Shown piece after piece: positions 32,501 to 46,207 of a stretch of DNA of 64,000 bases. The DNA comes from Stratiolaelaps scimitus (Eukaryota; Arthropoda; Arachnida; Mesostigmata; Laelapidae), in assembly GCA_019614645.1 (NCBI GenBank), contig JABWDB010000002.1, positions 25,967,501 to 26,031,500 on the forward strand, written 5' to 3'. The notes under the pieces are model-generated. The model searched no databases. It was not told the origin of the DNA and saw nothing but the letters and a program-made list of their open reading frames with translations. The position numbers were made by a program, and so were the translations under genes. Every line of letters starts with the position of its first letter. The stretch's first letter is position 1.

Positions 32501-35375
32501 GGACGCGATAATATTGAGCCCTGCTGATCGGAGGTGTACACTGTACAATACATGAGTCGTTGTTGTATCGAGCCGAGCAGTAATCATTTAGTTTTCTAAA
32601 GCACTCCGTCTTGGGGAGCCAAACTAGTTCCCTCTCGTGTCAGCTGATTTAGTGTGATACAGTAGGAAAATACGGTATTGGAGTAGCTATGTTCGCCAAC
32701 AACAATAAAAATAATATTTTTTTCCCGAAAAGTTGCTGCCTTGAGCACTGTAATAGACAAGGAACGGACAAGAGATACACATAGCTAACTTCCAAGTCTC
32801 TTATATCTCACTAGATGGTTCTCCAAGAGTGGAAAGACAGATGGTCCTAAACACAAGTCGCCGCATAACAGTGAAAAAAATTTAAGAGATGCACAAGACC
32901 ATTCCCATGCTGATCTTAGATGGAACCTTGGGTGCATTGGTGCTAGATACAGCCATACTTCCCAGCAACGAGTCCATCTGGTAGCTATGCTCTGGTGGAA
33001 GCTCAACCTTTTACTGGCGAACTAAGTACAACACAACGTGGGGTAGAAGCTGGAGCCAGACAAATACAGACTAATTTCGTTGGCGACGATTTATGTGTTT
33101 GTGCCCGCTCAGACGTTGTTGACTTCGTAAAAATCTCGAAAACTGTAGCTGATAATTATGCGAGGCTGTTTCGGTGAGATTTGGGATTACATGGCAAACT
33201 TACTTACGCAACTTAAGTGATCCGAAAGCCAATAAATTGTAACCGGTTATCGAAATGTTACATGGCCGAAACATAGCACGTTGATAAGCTTTAGTCCTTT
33301 AGCGCTGGTCCTTCATCGACCGCACGATTAGGAAAAGATACGAGCCAAAGTTAAATGTCATCAACGGCATCATGTTAAATTGATATAATTGGCAACTATA
33401 AATTATAAAAGTACATATTTCAAATATTTATTATGTGGAGATCAATAGATAAATTCCTCTTGGCATGCATTTGTTTGTTGCATGCGTTTTGCCATTTGAC
33501 CATACGGCGGGCAACGTGTCTAGGTATCCTTAAATTCAATAATAATTCATTTAGGCACCAACAGTCGGTCTATAATGGACGGATCCGACATATGGAACTT
33601 GTATTGCGTAGCAGTTGAGCTTGGCGAAGCGCGAGACACGACTAAACAACGCAGCGAATTAACCTTCAAAGCGGTTGCACTTGAAATTACCCAGATACAA
33701 CCGTACGACCTGGGCGCTCCTACATATTCCGTGATAAGGATGGATACGAGAACAGGCTAAAGGGCTATCCCATGCTCTCAATGTTACGAGGCTAGTCAAC
33801 GAGATAAACACACATCATAAAGTATGCTCCCTACTACGGGTTATCAAACACGATTTTGATCGCACACCTTCAGGCGCATGTCTTCTTTAGAACACATACT
33901 ATGCGCTTGAAACGGTGGAAAAGCCCATATCATTAATATAGTTTTCGGGGGCGGAGAGCAATTTTTTCAACTAGCTTCTGGATTAGTCGGACAGAAGAAC
34001 GATGATACTCAATTCGAATACCAGTTGGGCAAATCACTTGCGGATTGTTAACTAGTGAGTCTTCGTATCCGGAATATTCGGAGCAGACTTTGGTAACGAA
34101 TCCCATTCCGATCATGTGTCACCTTGGAGGGCTTTATCAATCGATGGTACACTGAAGCTGCAACAACCAAGACATCCCTAATGTTATGAAATTTTATTAT
34201 CCGCCGAAATAAGCACACCAAAGTAATGTGGTTTGTCCACTATACACAAAAAAACGAGATACCTTTCATCAGCAAAGTGACGGATTTCCCCGACGCAGAT
34301 AGTCCTTCCAATTTCAGTTGAGCTCTGCGGCAGTTCTAGTTTCGCTCAATGGGTATTGATATGCGGCTCTAGCGCGTTGTCAACCGAATTCAACAGGAAC
34401 TCATGTAGACCAATCTGGCGGGTGCTTCTGCATTGCACGACACCCGGCTGAATCCATTATGAGCGAGGAGATTATGAGCGATCCGATCTCTGCTAGGCAG
34501 ACCCAGCGTTGCTCTTATTTCAAACTTGCCCTAGGCGCTGATCAGGCTGGCTGATTGTTTTTATTCAGCTACTCAGCAACAACATATCAGCTCTTTCTCG
34601 CTGTACCGATACCTTCCTAGTTCTCGAGTTAGACCTTTGGATATACAGATGAACTTCAATGTCAGCGGCGAGTATGCGTGCATGTGTTGATGGTTGTCGT
34701 CTTCTTCCGAGAGGTGTCAACTCGCATTCATGTATTATTCTATGTATCTGTAACGCGAGACTTTCGAGCGACTAGAGAAGTCGATAACCGCAGGCTGTTC
34801 GAATGCTTTTGCCTCAGCACGACAATTCCTATATTATTATATTATAGCTGCACCAGCTAGGCGTATTACTTATTGCGCGGGAGCGGCGTAGGAATACTTT
34901 ATATGTTTCGTAGGTTCGAACAATAAAACGCATCAAAGTCTTCTTATTTCTCAAACCCACCATCAGCTGTTCGCAAATTCATAAATACAATCTCGATACG
35001 AGAACAATAGAATGTTGTCAAAAACAATATAACATTAATTAAAGCATTCGATATTGCTCAGCTATAATAGGACTTACCCGAAGTCATAAGTGAGTGAAAG
35101 AGAAACCTTTCTCGGGACTTCGACACCTTTATGTACTGGTGCACTAAAGAGCACTATTCAAAAGACGCGATCTAGAGGTTAAAGGTAAATCCTGCAGGCC
35201 TCACATTAAGGTATTTGCCTGATAGTGTCAGACTCCTACTGACTAAACCCAGAACCGACTTTGACTTGGGCCACTGATCTCAACTGTCAAAGTATTACTT
35301 CAGTCAGTGCCTTGCAGGGACCGACAGTTGATTCCAACCATGTCCTATCCCTCAGACGTGATCTAGACTAACAGC

Positions 35376-35398
35376 ATATATATATATATATATATATA
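35376..35398. repeat. (AT)n microsatellite
   Basis: Perfect 23-base alternating run in spacer sequence. Confidence 0.95.
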
Positions 35399-35852
35399 AA
35401 GCTGATTAAGTCCTTCATTTAATATCATAATTGTAGATGACCCAAGAAGAAAAATCTTCTTCCTACTCCACATGAAATGTATAATTTGAATTGATTATTT
35501 ACTATTGAGTGCCCAGGAAGGCGATGCGATTGACACGCATCCAGAGCGATGTGGTTGGCGGTTGTTGATCGAGCTGCAGCTTCTCTCGTTGACATGTCTA
35601 AGTCATAAACGACAAACGAGCAATACAGACGAATACAGCAATAGAGCATTAATATAGACCAATGCGTAGTCACCCCGCTACAGAACACACCACAACAGAG
35701 GGTCGCGGCGTTAACAGCTATTTAGTCAGCGACCGCAGCGAAAAGGACTTCGGCCCTTTGGCATTTATTGCCGTGGTGATGATGTCGGTGCCGCTGTAGT
35801 ATTTTCCCCAGCCAATCAGCATTCCAGTTCAATATACACACATAGGTATATG

Positions 35853-35869
35853 TATATATATATATATAT
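35853..35869. repeat. (TA)n microsatellite
   Basis: Perfect 17-base alternating run about 450 bp from the previous array. Confidence 0.9.
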
Positions 35870-36976
35870 TCGCCAAACGGAATGCAAGCGCACGTGCTCA
35901 AGATAATGATCGGTACCGACTTATCTGGATAAACACTTCTGGGATAAATAAGATTTTAGGCTGCTGTTGAAAATCGGTATTTTGTAACTTCTACAATAGT
36001 AGCACAATACAGTCTCTGTACGGTCTGTATTGATGTCAGGCTCACCCGTAGTTCGTGATGTCCCCAGTGCGAATGTTTGATATACCATGGATAAACGTAT
36101 TTTTCTGTCAAAGAACCTGTGATGTGCTACATGGATGGTTCGGCTGTCATTCAGCCGCAGGTTATCTTGACAGAACGAATACAGAAAGCGAAACGGTTCG
36201 AGGGTAGGAAGAATCATGGTGAGGAGAATCTGTTGCCGACAGATAACGTCTGTGATAGACACCGACAGACAGACAGACATAATAACATCAACAACAACGA
36301 CAACAGTAGGAGCAACCACAAGAAAAAAGACACGAAAAGAGCCAAGTGAAGAGGTGCGTTTGAAGACGAATGACTAAATGACTAAAATCGCATCTTGTTG
36401 GGTATGTGCGCGTGCAAACATTCTTGGTATCACTGATCACACGGACAGTCTTACGCAAGGTAGACAGACTTCGATTATGTAGTAGCAGTAGTAGTCCATA
36501 GTCGTTTAAGCTAAGCGTTCCTTAATGTCTAATTGTCTTCGTCCTTCTGTTGTTGCACCTTTGCGAGTTTTATTCGTAGTTGTAGTTGGGGTGACGTAGA
36601 GATACGGCAGCTACCGATGTTCAACACAAATGATAAAAACACAGAATAACAATCAATGCACCAGATCCCTACACCATTCAGCTTTGAAGTTACAATCTTG
36701 ATCTGAAAGAGGCGGTCAGAGAAAGAACCCGCACGTCAGCCTCAGCTTTCACAAATTGCAGAGAAACCTTCCGCCGTTTGTATCAGTGCCAAAAATCACT
36801 GCAAATCTGCATGTTCAAAATGCTGAATTGAGAGACAGTCTCCTATTTTTGTATTGTGTATTTAGTGTATTTAAAATGTACATTCTATGATTAATAATAA
36901 AAAATTCGATCGCCATCGACTGTTGGCGCCAAGTAAAGAAATTAACAAGCAACCAATTTGTTGCGTTACCATGGTA

Positions 36977-36998
36977 ATATATATATATATATATATAT
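36977..36998. repeat. (AT)11 microsatellite
   Basis: Perfect dinucleotide array, preceded by the palindrome TTACCATGGTAA. Confidence 0.95.
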
Positions 36999-38700
36999 TC
37001 AAAGCAAATCTGTCTTCATACTAACACTCAGCTGTCACCCTAGAAGCAAGTAGAGGCTATTCGTGGCCTTTTCTTATATTTTGCCTTGTCCCGACAGTCA
37101 GTATGCTGGACTTATTTCAGCTTTCACCGACAAACGTACGTGACAGCAGGGTAATGTCCACAGGGCAATAACAAGGTTCAAACAAATCCATTCGATGATA
37201 GAGTCGGCGGACTCTGTGAGTGTGCATTTACAACCGTAACATGAGTAGCTGTAACAAATGCATTTTATTAGTTTCAACGATGCACCCTGGAGAAGAGTTT
37301 GAGCTGTTGAGACTTTGCTCAGCCCGAACTAAATTCGAATGTAGTTGTCAATGGTGGCAACACCGACGCCGGCACCATAAACGTAACACAACAATTATCT
37401 GTTAGGGATTATACGCTCGCGAATGCTTCGAGTCTCATCGTATTGGGTTCGTGACGTGTTCGTTTCTCGAAGTCGGCGTTGACACTTCTAGCAACAACAA
37501 CAACAAAAGCAACAAAACAAAAGTACAGATAAGCAAAACACTGGAGCTCCGCTATGCGAATGCGAACTTCGTAAGCGGAAATTTACGACTCCAATCTCGA
37601 TCAGCAGTAGCAGCAGCAGCAGCAGAAGAAGTAATCGTTGATGATAGCTGTGGTGATGTTGGTGCTGTTTTTAACGACTCGAATCTATCTACCGAGCTTT
37701 TGTAATCGAGCAGATGAGGCGTGGACAATTTCAATTTGAGAAACACGACAGACTAACAAGAATAGGAAACCATGTAAAGCGGTAGATTTGCGTAGCGCTC
37801 AATGTACTTTTCGGATCTTTTCATCTAAAGTTCGTACACTTTATGCGCTCACCTCTCACTGCAACAGTGAGAAGATGAGATATGCTCATTCAAAGCAGGC
37901 TCGCCAGAGAACAGTGATGGTAGTACTAGGAGGAACAGGTGACAACAGGAGCAGTTGGTTTATTCGCGACGGGCAGAATCATGACAGATTCCTATGAGTT
38001 GAAATGCATGCGAAAATTTATTATGCTCTTTCCTACTCTGTAGGAATCACTTCTTTCTTGTTCCCGTTGTTAGAGCGGCGATTCTGTTAGGCGTCTGTTC
38101 ATCATTGTTACTTGTGCGTGTCAGGCGATTAGTGGGTTCTTATTGAGTAATAAAGTAATCGCAAACGTCGGAGCAGTGTCCGCTTTCAAATAGGATAAAC
38201 GTGGCAGAACGGAGTTCTCGGGCCTCTTTTCATTCACAGGAAATTAATACGTACATGTATTGTTCGGTGAATTTCTTGTCACCATTTTGTTGAACCATTT
38301 TAACCACATTGGAGCGCAGTCAACCTAAAATTCCTTAATACATGCAGACAAGTATATGCAAACAACCTATTGAGAAAGTTTACTTAATTGCTCGTATTAT
38401 ACCTTTCGGAACGTTCATCTAACTGCGTGCATCATTTTCCAAAAACCTAACCCACGGAGCAGATTTGGCGTTACCAGTACAGCTTACAAAAAAGGTCGAT
38501 TTTACCCAGTAATGGACACTCGTGCACCTCCCCAGGGACATCAAGTTGCCCATCATCTTACCTAATCATGAATAGCATTTACGTCACTAGCAATTCGACA
38601 AACTTATTCACGTCATTACGTATTTATAAATTAGCATAGCTTTGCTTCGGCGACTATCCGCCCTCAAGAGCGCGAATAGAAAGGTAAGAAAGTGAAGTTA

Positions 38701-40300
38701 AAATAATTCCGATTCGCATAATTCAGCCGCCCTCCTGCAATGTCCCCCCCTGGAGCTTTCATTGTTTCTGACTCTTTTACTCTCTGTCCCTCTCACACTT
38801 TTCTTGGCATCTTCTCTTCTTGGCTAGTGGAGCTGATAGTTTGTCCGTCCAAGACTAGAACAAAACAGGAGTCCTTACGCACCACTCTCTTGATGTGTCT
38901 GTCTTACTCTATCTATCTGTCTCTCTTCCATGCCGTTTCTCTCGGAGAACAGCGTCACGAGTGCGGAGCAGGCTAGGAAGCGACAGACAGCGACTGTACC
39001 GAAGCTCTGAGCTCCGCTGCTCAGCCCCTGAAGGACCGTGCCCATGAACTCGTTCGATTACGGAGGACAGCAGCAGGCAAAACCGAAGTGCCAGAAGAGG
39101 CTGCCGCGAGTCGGCATTGTACGGAAGGACGCCGAAGGCGCTGAAGCAGCTAAGAATAGCTTGGATGGTCGTAACAGCTACAGCAACAGCAGCAGCAGAG
39201 CTGGCAAAATCGGTCTGCTATGTTCAGCGGCAGAGACGGTGTTTCTTCGGTCGCTTCTCCTTGGGATCCTCGGCTCCTGGTTCGGTTCGGTTTGGCTCAG
39301 TTCTGCTTGCTGTTCGTCGTATGTCTCGGCGTTCCGTTCCTGTTCTGAGCAAACACAGTGTGACGGGCAACAAAAACTTATCGGAAAAGCAAGGGACGTT
39401 AGGGATAACTGGCAACGAGACGGGGGCGAAGTAAAAGCCGAGCAAAAGAGAACCTCTTGCGGGGGATTGCTGAAGGGTACATCACCACTGCGGTGTGGCC
39501 TTGGGGGGACACGGTTTTTTTGGGGGTGAGGTGGGAAGCAATGGAAGGAATAGTCGGGTAGGAAAAGGCAGAAAGGGGTTCAAAAGGAAGAGGAGAACAA
39601 ACTGAGACACAACGGCAACGACGACGATGAGAACGAAGAGGACCATAACGAACAGAAGGCGCGCTCACCGTGAGAGGACAACTTTGCCTTGGAAAAACTT
39701 TCTACCCGAGTCAGTCCCGCAAGCGTCTCCGCTGCTAGCTAGTCTTCCCAACATTTCTCGCTCATCCTCCTTTCCTCTACCCTTTCCATTTGAAGGACGT
39801 AGTCACTCAGTGGATTCGGCAATCGTGATCGTAGGAAATCGGGGATACCAGGGGAAGGGACAGGCCCGTCTCTGACTTCCAGAGGGGGCGCATCCGGCTT
39901 CAACTGCGATGCACAATGCCACTCAGTCAGTCAGTGGGTCACGAACAGTCAGCGACAGACAAATAGTCAGCTAAACATACATCCACACACACACAGGCAG
40001 GCATACAGAGAATCCGGAGTGGAGGACCAGGGAGAAGCTCACCCAAACAGGCTCACAACTGATAGAAAATCCAAATGAACGGAAGCACCCGGCGACCTCG
40101 ACAGAAAAAAGAATCGAGTTGCAGGACACTTGAACGTACCCACCGGCGTGACGTGGGCACGCATCATACAATCATGGCCCGACTTCCTACACGTTGCTCT
40201 CCGATTCTGGACCCCTCAGCGATCCAGGCAGCGACAGCATCGCCCACGCCCTTTCCCACAGCTATAGCGATCACTTGAGTTCGACGGGGAAGAGGACTTA
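38701..40300. other. GC-rich low-complexity block; possible untranslated or regulatory sequence
   Basis: A CT-rich stretch (38740-38960) is followed by sequence open on the plus strand in two frames (39038-39529, 39117-39434) and then GA- and CA-rich tracts to about 40070. The 163-codon frame (MPMNSFDYGGQQQAKP...) has a Ser-rich patch but no family likeness and an overlapping frame, as low-complexity DNA would give. It could be a leader exon or a non-coding transcript. Confidence 0.4.
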
Positions 40301-41652
40301 GAATAGCGGAGATAGCTTTCACTGGGATTCACGTGGGAATGGCGTTCGGTTCTTAAAACGTAATAAATTTTATATTGGTGCATTCGTTGCTTAGTTTGGT
40401 TGCTGCATCACTAGCGGTACAGGAGACGTAAAATAAATGCACGTAGGCAGGTCTGACGAAAGTTCGAAAGCCATTTTGATACTTGTTGAATTATAATGTA
40501 TTATGAAGTATCTATTATAGAATACAAATCTAGCCAGTGACCCTAAGTAAATTGAGACCAACCTAAGGGCAGTAGACTCCTATATGGGGTACGGCCACAC
40601 TATAAGTTCAACGAGTGTGCTTCTCTTCAATACAGTGGTGACACAATTTTCTTCTAAACCTTTCCCCGGCGCAACACCGGCAACCTGTTCGGAAGTAAAG
40701 TGACTCTGCCCGGCAGCGACATTTCCAAAGAAGAGAAAATGGATAACCGAAAGCCCAGTGGCCCGTGAGTTTCTAGCCAAGAGGGAAGATCCACCGCAAC
40801 ACTCGGGCTGGTCACTTGAGTGACCGTCCGGCATCGTAGCCAATGCGGTAGTCGCGAATGCGGCCGGCCACGCCTTTGGTAGCAGCACCAGCCTTGTCAA
40901 TGAAACCTGTAGCGCCTAGGATTCGGAGTGTGTAGAGCACTTTAAGTCTATACCACTCCGATAATAGACCTTCCTTGTTCGCTGCCTCGGAGTCAATGAC
41001 CGAACAGTCCAATGAAATATACTAAAAGTGAATTACTCTTTTCTGTACCATTTTATGGACATATTATTAACGGCTGAACTGTTACCTCCATCGCAATCAT
41101 GCTATAACAATTTTCTTCTGTTCACAGTTCTGATCCTCTCTAGAAACTGAGTCTACCAACTAAATTGAAATGTCCCACCCTAGTCTTAAGATTGTGTTCG
41201 GAAATCTGTGTTGACCGGAACTGCTCTTTCGGATGAATCCAGCTCGTAGAAGAGACAACGTAAGAGCAACTCGTGCTCTATGAGAAGGGTGGCAGACATT
41301 GGCCATATATGAGGGGCCTTGTGAAGCCGTCGCCGTCGGCACTAACCCGTCGGAAGCATTCGAGGACCCTTGAGGACATGATCGCCCTTTCTGTTCCATT
41401 GAGCGTTTATTCGGGCACACTTCTACCAAAAATGAAATAACCAACGCCAAGGCGGCCCTGACGCGCGACCTCTCCCGCGTCTTAGAGACGAAACAAACTG
41501 ATAATACGACACACAAACGCAGACCTGAGAGACTGGTGTAGTTGACGCGTTCTGGTCGTCAAGTTTGTAGTGACGGACTCTGGACTACTACTATTAGACA
41601 CTTTAGATAGGGGATGCGTTATGCACTATGGGCGAAATTTCTAAAATTGGTG

Positions 41653-41670
41653 ATATATATATATATATAT
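41653..41670. repeat. (AT)9 microsatellite
   Basis: Perfect dinucleotide array in spacer. Confidence 0.95.
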
Positions 41671-44600
41671 GAGCAAAATTGCCTTAAAGTAAGGTAAGAT
41701 ATAGGTTGACAGCCAGGAAAAATCGTATTCATAGTCGAGACAGAAACCGCGTCAGCTTTTTTTTAATGAAAATCTGTTTTTTCTTAACTATTATTTAAAA
41801 ATTCTTTCGATTAATACTTTCCTTAGCTGGCAAAAGAGCCAGAATGGCAAACATTCATTGCGATTAGTGATGTACTAATTCCTTGGGCCCCTTCAGTGTG
41901 ATGAGGCCAATGTTTGTCTTGCGTAAACATAGTGATCTCCAATCCCGACAGGATTGAACACGTATATTACCACTGTGGAAAAAAATTCATTTCGACACGT
42001 TTAAGTTACCTAGTTATTTTCCACACACGGTGAAGCTTTCTCAAACGCTAGATGTCCTAGGAAGTTCAGTGTTAATAACACTGGAATACTCAATTGGGTC
42101 TGCCTTTGAGATCCTCTTTGGGGACGCTAAGATCTTCTCAATGACCCAATCACAGTGAGATGGCGTCGTGATTTCTATAGGCCATATATAACTGTTATCT
42201 TATACCATCAGTCTTGCACCAATGAGCCGTTTTACTTAACGATTATGCTTGCCTTCTTATTTTGATGCATGAATGACTTAAAATGCATGGCAAATTCAAA
42301 CAGTCCGACGAATAGTTAGAGCTTCCTAGCACTGTTCATTTTTATGCAATGTGGAATGAAATAACAGACAAAGTGCCTTCCAAGTGGCTTTATTCCGTTT
42401 GCCGAGTGTGCTACTACCGGTGACAAAAGCACAACGTGTGCTTGCAAACGTACACAGGAGGTAGGAGTGTCGCTGCTGATTCTGCTGCTACCACTGGTCC
42501 GTTAATAAAAACCATTCGTCCATTTATCGTTCTATGCTAGCCCAACTATATTCCTGTCCCCTCCTTTACGAAAGCCAAAGTTAAGTCATCTGGCCGAATC
42601 GCTCTATTAGCGGATAACGACCCTTGCGCCTCCAGTGCCCCCTTAGCATGGATGTATGACGATTGCAGAGCTCAGTAAGTAAATGACCTCGTTGAGACAT
42701 CGTTGGATGGCATGAGCCAGGGTGTCACACCTCATCTCACAAAAAGCACACTGTGTAATCGTCAGCTGTAGCCACGAGGACGAACGGACGAAGGAAGAAA
42801 GGAAAGAAAAGAAAGGAAGCCGAATGCAGCGCAGAGGACGACGGCGGCGGCCTTCCTGAGAATGCCCCCGCCCCCTCCTAACGGCCTGCCCGGCCCAATT
42901 GCACGCTTGAGGTAATTCGAAATCAGGGTTGCGTGCAGCATTGTACGTTATTGCAGCCTCCGCCGGCTCCCTCGTCAAGCTGAACCAGGGTTACCAGCAC
43001 TGAGGGGATAAAATGTGGAATAGCGAAACGAGCGGCCCTCAACATAATGTCCCCGGCGTCCGCGTATTGATAATAAATAACGCACTCTGAAAATGCGTGT
43101 TTTGGTCGCGCTCCAACAAATGCTCACGTATACAATTTAATTCGACGTTCCAAGTATTCCAATCACTTGGAGCATTACCTACTTACCATGTCTCTCAGGA
43201 AATCCGTCGTAGGTAAAGACTTGAGTAGGTATACGGCAACACAACTGGACAAGGGGTTATGTACTGAGTAAGTGTTTAACGGTAATAGAACCAATGATAT
43301 TCTATATTAAAGTGTTGGGTCGGCTGACGTATGCCGTAGATTCGCGGTTTCTATTCGAAAGCCTAAGAACTTCCAAGAGACTTTCAAAATAATTCCATTT
43401 CTCGAATCGAACATAGCAGTTCAGTAGCTGATGTCCCCTGGAAAAACGCTAAAGGTCACGTTGTATCTTCATCTGTTCGATGTGCATTAAGGTGAAACTC
43501 AACGCGGTGTCGAATTCTTCATTAGACTAGTTTAGCTCGTCGAAAAGCCATTCTATGTGCATCCACACACGTACGCACATATATACATATATAAGTGCGT
43601 ATGTTAGGTGACTCGATTTACAAGCAATTTTGAATAAAACGTTTCGACGTCCTTTTCGAACGAATGAAGTAGCACTTCTACAAAAACTCTGCCGCTTTTG
43701 GCGTTGCTGCTTCAGCTGTTCCAAAGTGTAAAAAAAATAGGCCCGTAGCCATGGTCTGCTGCTCAATAGCATCGTATGTTCATGCAACGCTGCCAGCAAC
43801 TCTCACTTGCTCGCGGCTACCAGACTGACGTTGTCGCGTAGCGATACACCTCACCTCTCCGGTGGGACCTTACGTATAAGCGCACTGGCTTTCTGGCTAG
43901 CTGTGCAGGCGTCGCGTCTCCCCAAGCCGAGTGATGCTTCGCGTGCGAGGTATGTGCCTCGAGGCATCTGTTGAACGCTTTAGGTTCAATGTGTGGGGAA
44001 TTCCATCTGACTACCACTTTACACGGCTCTCTCGTAGCCTTTCTACGTTTCGTATCCCGTGCGAGAAAGAGAGATGAATGTAGAGGTGGCGTGCACTGCC
44101 GTCACCATCTCAATCGATCAGTGAAGGAGAGGCACCAATTCCCCCCACCCCCGAAGGCCCCATTACCCCCAACCGGGGACTACTACGCGTTTCGTGGTGT
44201 TGTGCCATTACTCAAGGTGGAACCTACTGGAAGGTCTGGAGGGCTCGACATTTCAAGCAAAATAGGATGCAAAGGGAGTGCAATCGGGCTGATCACCATG
44301 GACAGCTATAACTTCATCGAGGAAATGGATGAGTGTAACACGTTCGTCCACTGGCACCATTCGTTGACTCGTGGATCGGTACGAGCATATGTTTAGAAGT
44401 ACTTTCTTACATGAAGGGAGTTTTAGATCCAGTCGACAGGCGAGCACAAGTGGTATAGAGATAGATACACGTCACTAGTCAACTCTTAGATATGGGTAAC
44501 TCTTACAAATGTTTGCAAATCGCTGCAAGGATCGCAAGTCGTACTCCACTTACTCTACTGTCGTGTAACAAAAATCTTCAACAAACTCTGCAATGTTACC

Positions 44601-46185
44601 GATCACCGATTTATCCGTTTCTAATTCAGTGGCAACATGCGTCTATCTTCGTTACGGTCGCATAGTTTAGTTATGGCATTTTTTGAGCTTTGGTTTTCTT
44701 CGTCAGGCATTGCATTAGCAAAAGCAGTGACTTCAAAGGTAGATCTTTTAGGTGCCCTTCAACTGGCTCATTATAAGACGTGTCCTTCGTCTCTGTAGAG
44801 TTGAATAGTCGCAGCCATTCGAAATTTAAGTTGTTCAGGATATATCCTGTGCAATGTCTTGTGCACTAATTAGCATTGAATAGGCTCTGACTAGTATTCT
44901 TTTTACATGAATAGCTACTTCCGTAGAATGTCACGGATAAGGTAAATCAAAACACACTCACGCATGCGTCCCTTTGCACTCGGCTCGTCATAAACTAGCA
45001 AACTGTCCAAACCCCACAAAAATGCACTTACAGTTAATTTAGTCGAATGCTATTTCAGTTCGCCCATACCCCCGAGGCATTGTGCTCATTCATTACGCCA
45101 TATGATTTGTAACGGTTCGTTCTACGTTGAATTTCAACGAAAGACCTAAAGCGAAATGAAGAAAACTGACCACAGAGGAGTTGAACATTTGCGGCAGCCG
45201 TAGAGAGCTTCAAAGGCAGTCAGTAAATCGCGTATGCGCCTAAATAATTCCACAGTGATGAGCTCCTGTGCACAATCGTAGTGTTGTGGTTGTTATAAAA
45301 TGGTTCTATTTCGTATTCTAAGCTGAGGTATAAAGCAAATCGGTTGGGCACCGAGTTGTCCCTTTCGTACTAAGAATGAAGAAGATTTTCGTATGAGGAC
45401 GTTTCGATCGTGTCAATTCGATTATCATTTTCCGTGGGTATATGATACTGATCGGTCTGGGTGAATGAATGTGTAAATATATCTGCTAGGGACTGAAAAC
45501 AATTCCAGTTATTCAGGGATTCAAGGTAGCCTTACAAAATCAGTTTTATGTTTTCAACTAACTCGCCGCTGAACCTACATTTCTATCATTAGTAGAGTTA
45601 ACAAATTGAGAGAGACATCATTAGCTTCTCTTCAAATCACTGTCGAACACGCATACAGACCGTGCATGTATGCTGCTTTGGTATAATCTTTAAAAAGGTT
45701 TACGAGTACGCCTCGGAACACAGGTCTGCGCCCTCCCACTGTAATGATATATAAAAGTATGCAGTCTACCTGCAACCCTTGAAAGCCTCGTGAAGACGTG
45801 GCCCGAGACAGAGCAACCACTGAAGAACTGAATCACTTATTGGGTTACCATGGAAGTTTTGGGGGCGCGACAAAGCACTTTCTTAATAAGAAAGTAGCAG
45901 GAGGTGGAAATAGGGTCGTAACTCGGATGCAGTCCAGTAGGGAAGATGCGAGACGTAAAAGGCGTGGCAGACGGCTGGAACATTAACAACCACTACAGGG
46001 GTGCGCGTACACTTTGAACAGAATGGAGGCCGGCATTGAACGGATGTAAATAGTGGCTTAGTTTAGGAAGTGATTACCCCAATGGCGGGGGGGGGATGTC
46101 GAACGTGCTTCATTTTAGTTAACGCGAGTGCTCAGATGGTTAGATCCAAGAATATGCGCTTTAGCTAGAATATATGTAGAATTAT

Positions 46186-46207
46186 TATATATATATATAT
46201 ATATATA
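46186..46207. repeat. (TA)11 microsatellite
   Basis: Perfect dinucleotide array in spacer. Confidence 0.95.

Larger units (their letters stand above)
32501..38700. other. No recognised gene; AT-richer spacer
   Basis: Holds (AT)n arrays at 35376-35398, 35853-35869 and 36977-36998, short CAA/CAG-rich patches (37490-37510, 37605-37630) and a GACAGACAGACA-type patch near 36260-36300. Open frames up to 132 codons look like chance frames: no domain and no clear splice partners. Confidence 0.5.

Noticed and set aside
39038..39529. A 163-codon plus-strand protein gene
   Set aside because: Second plus-strand frame open over most of it, repeat-driven composition, no family; kept only as a low-complexity block.
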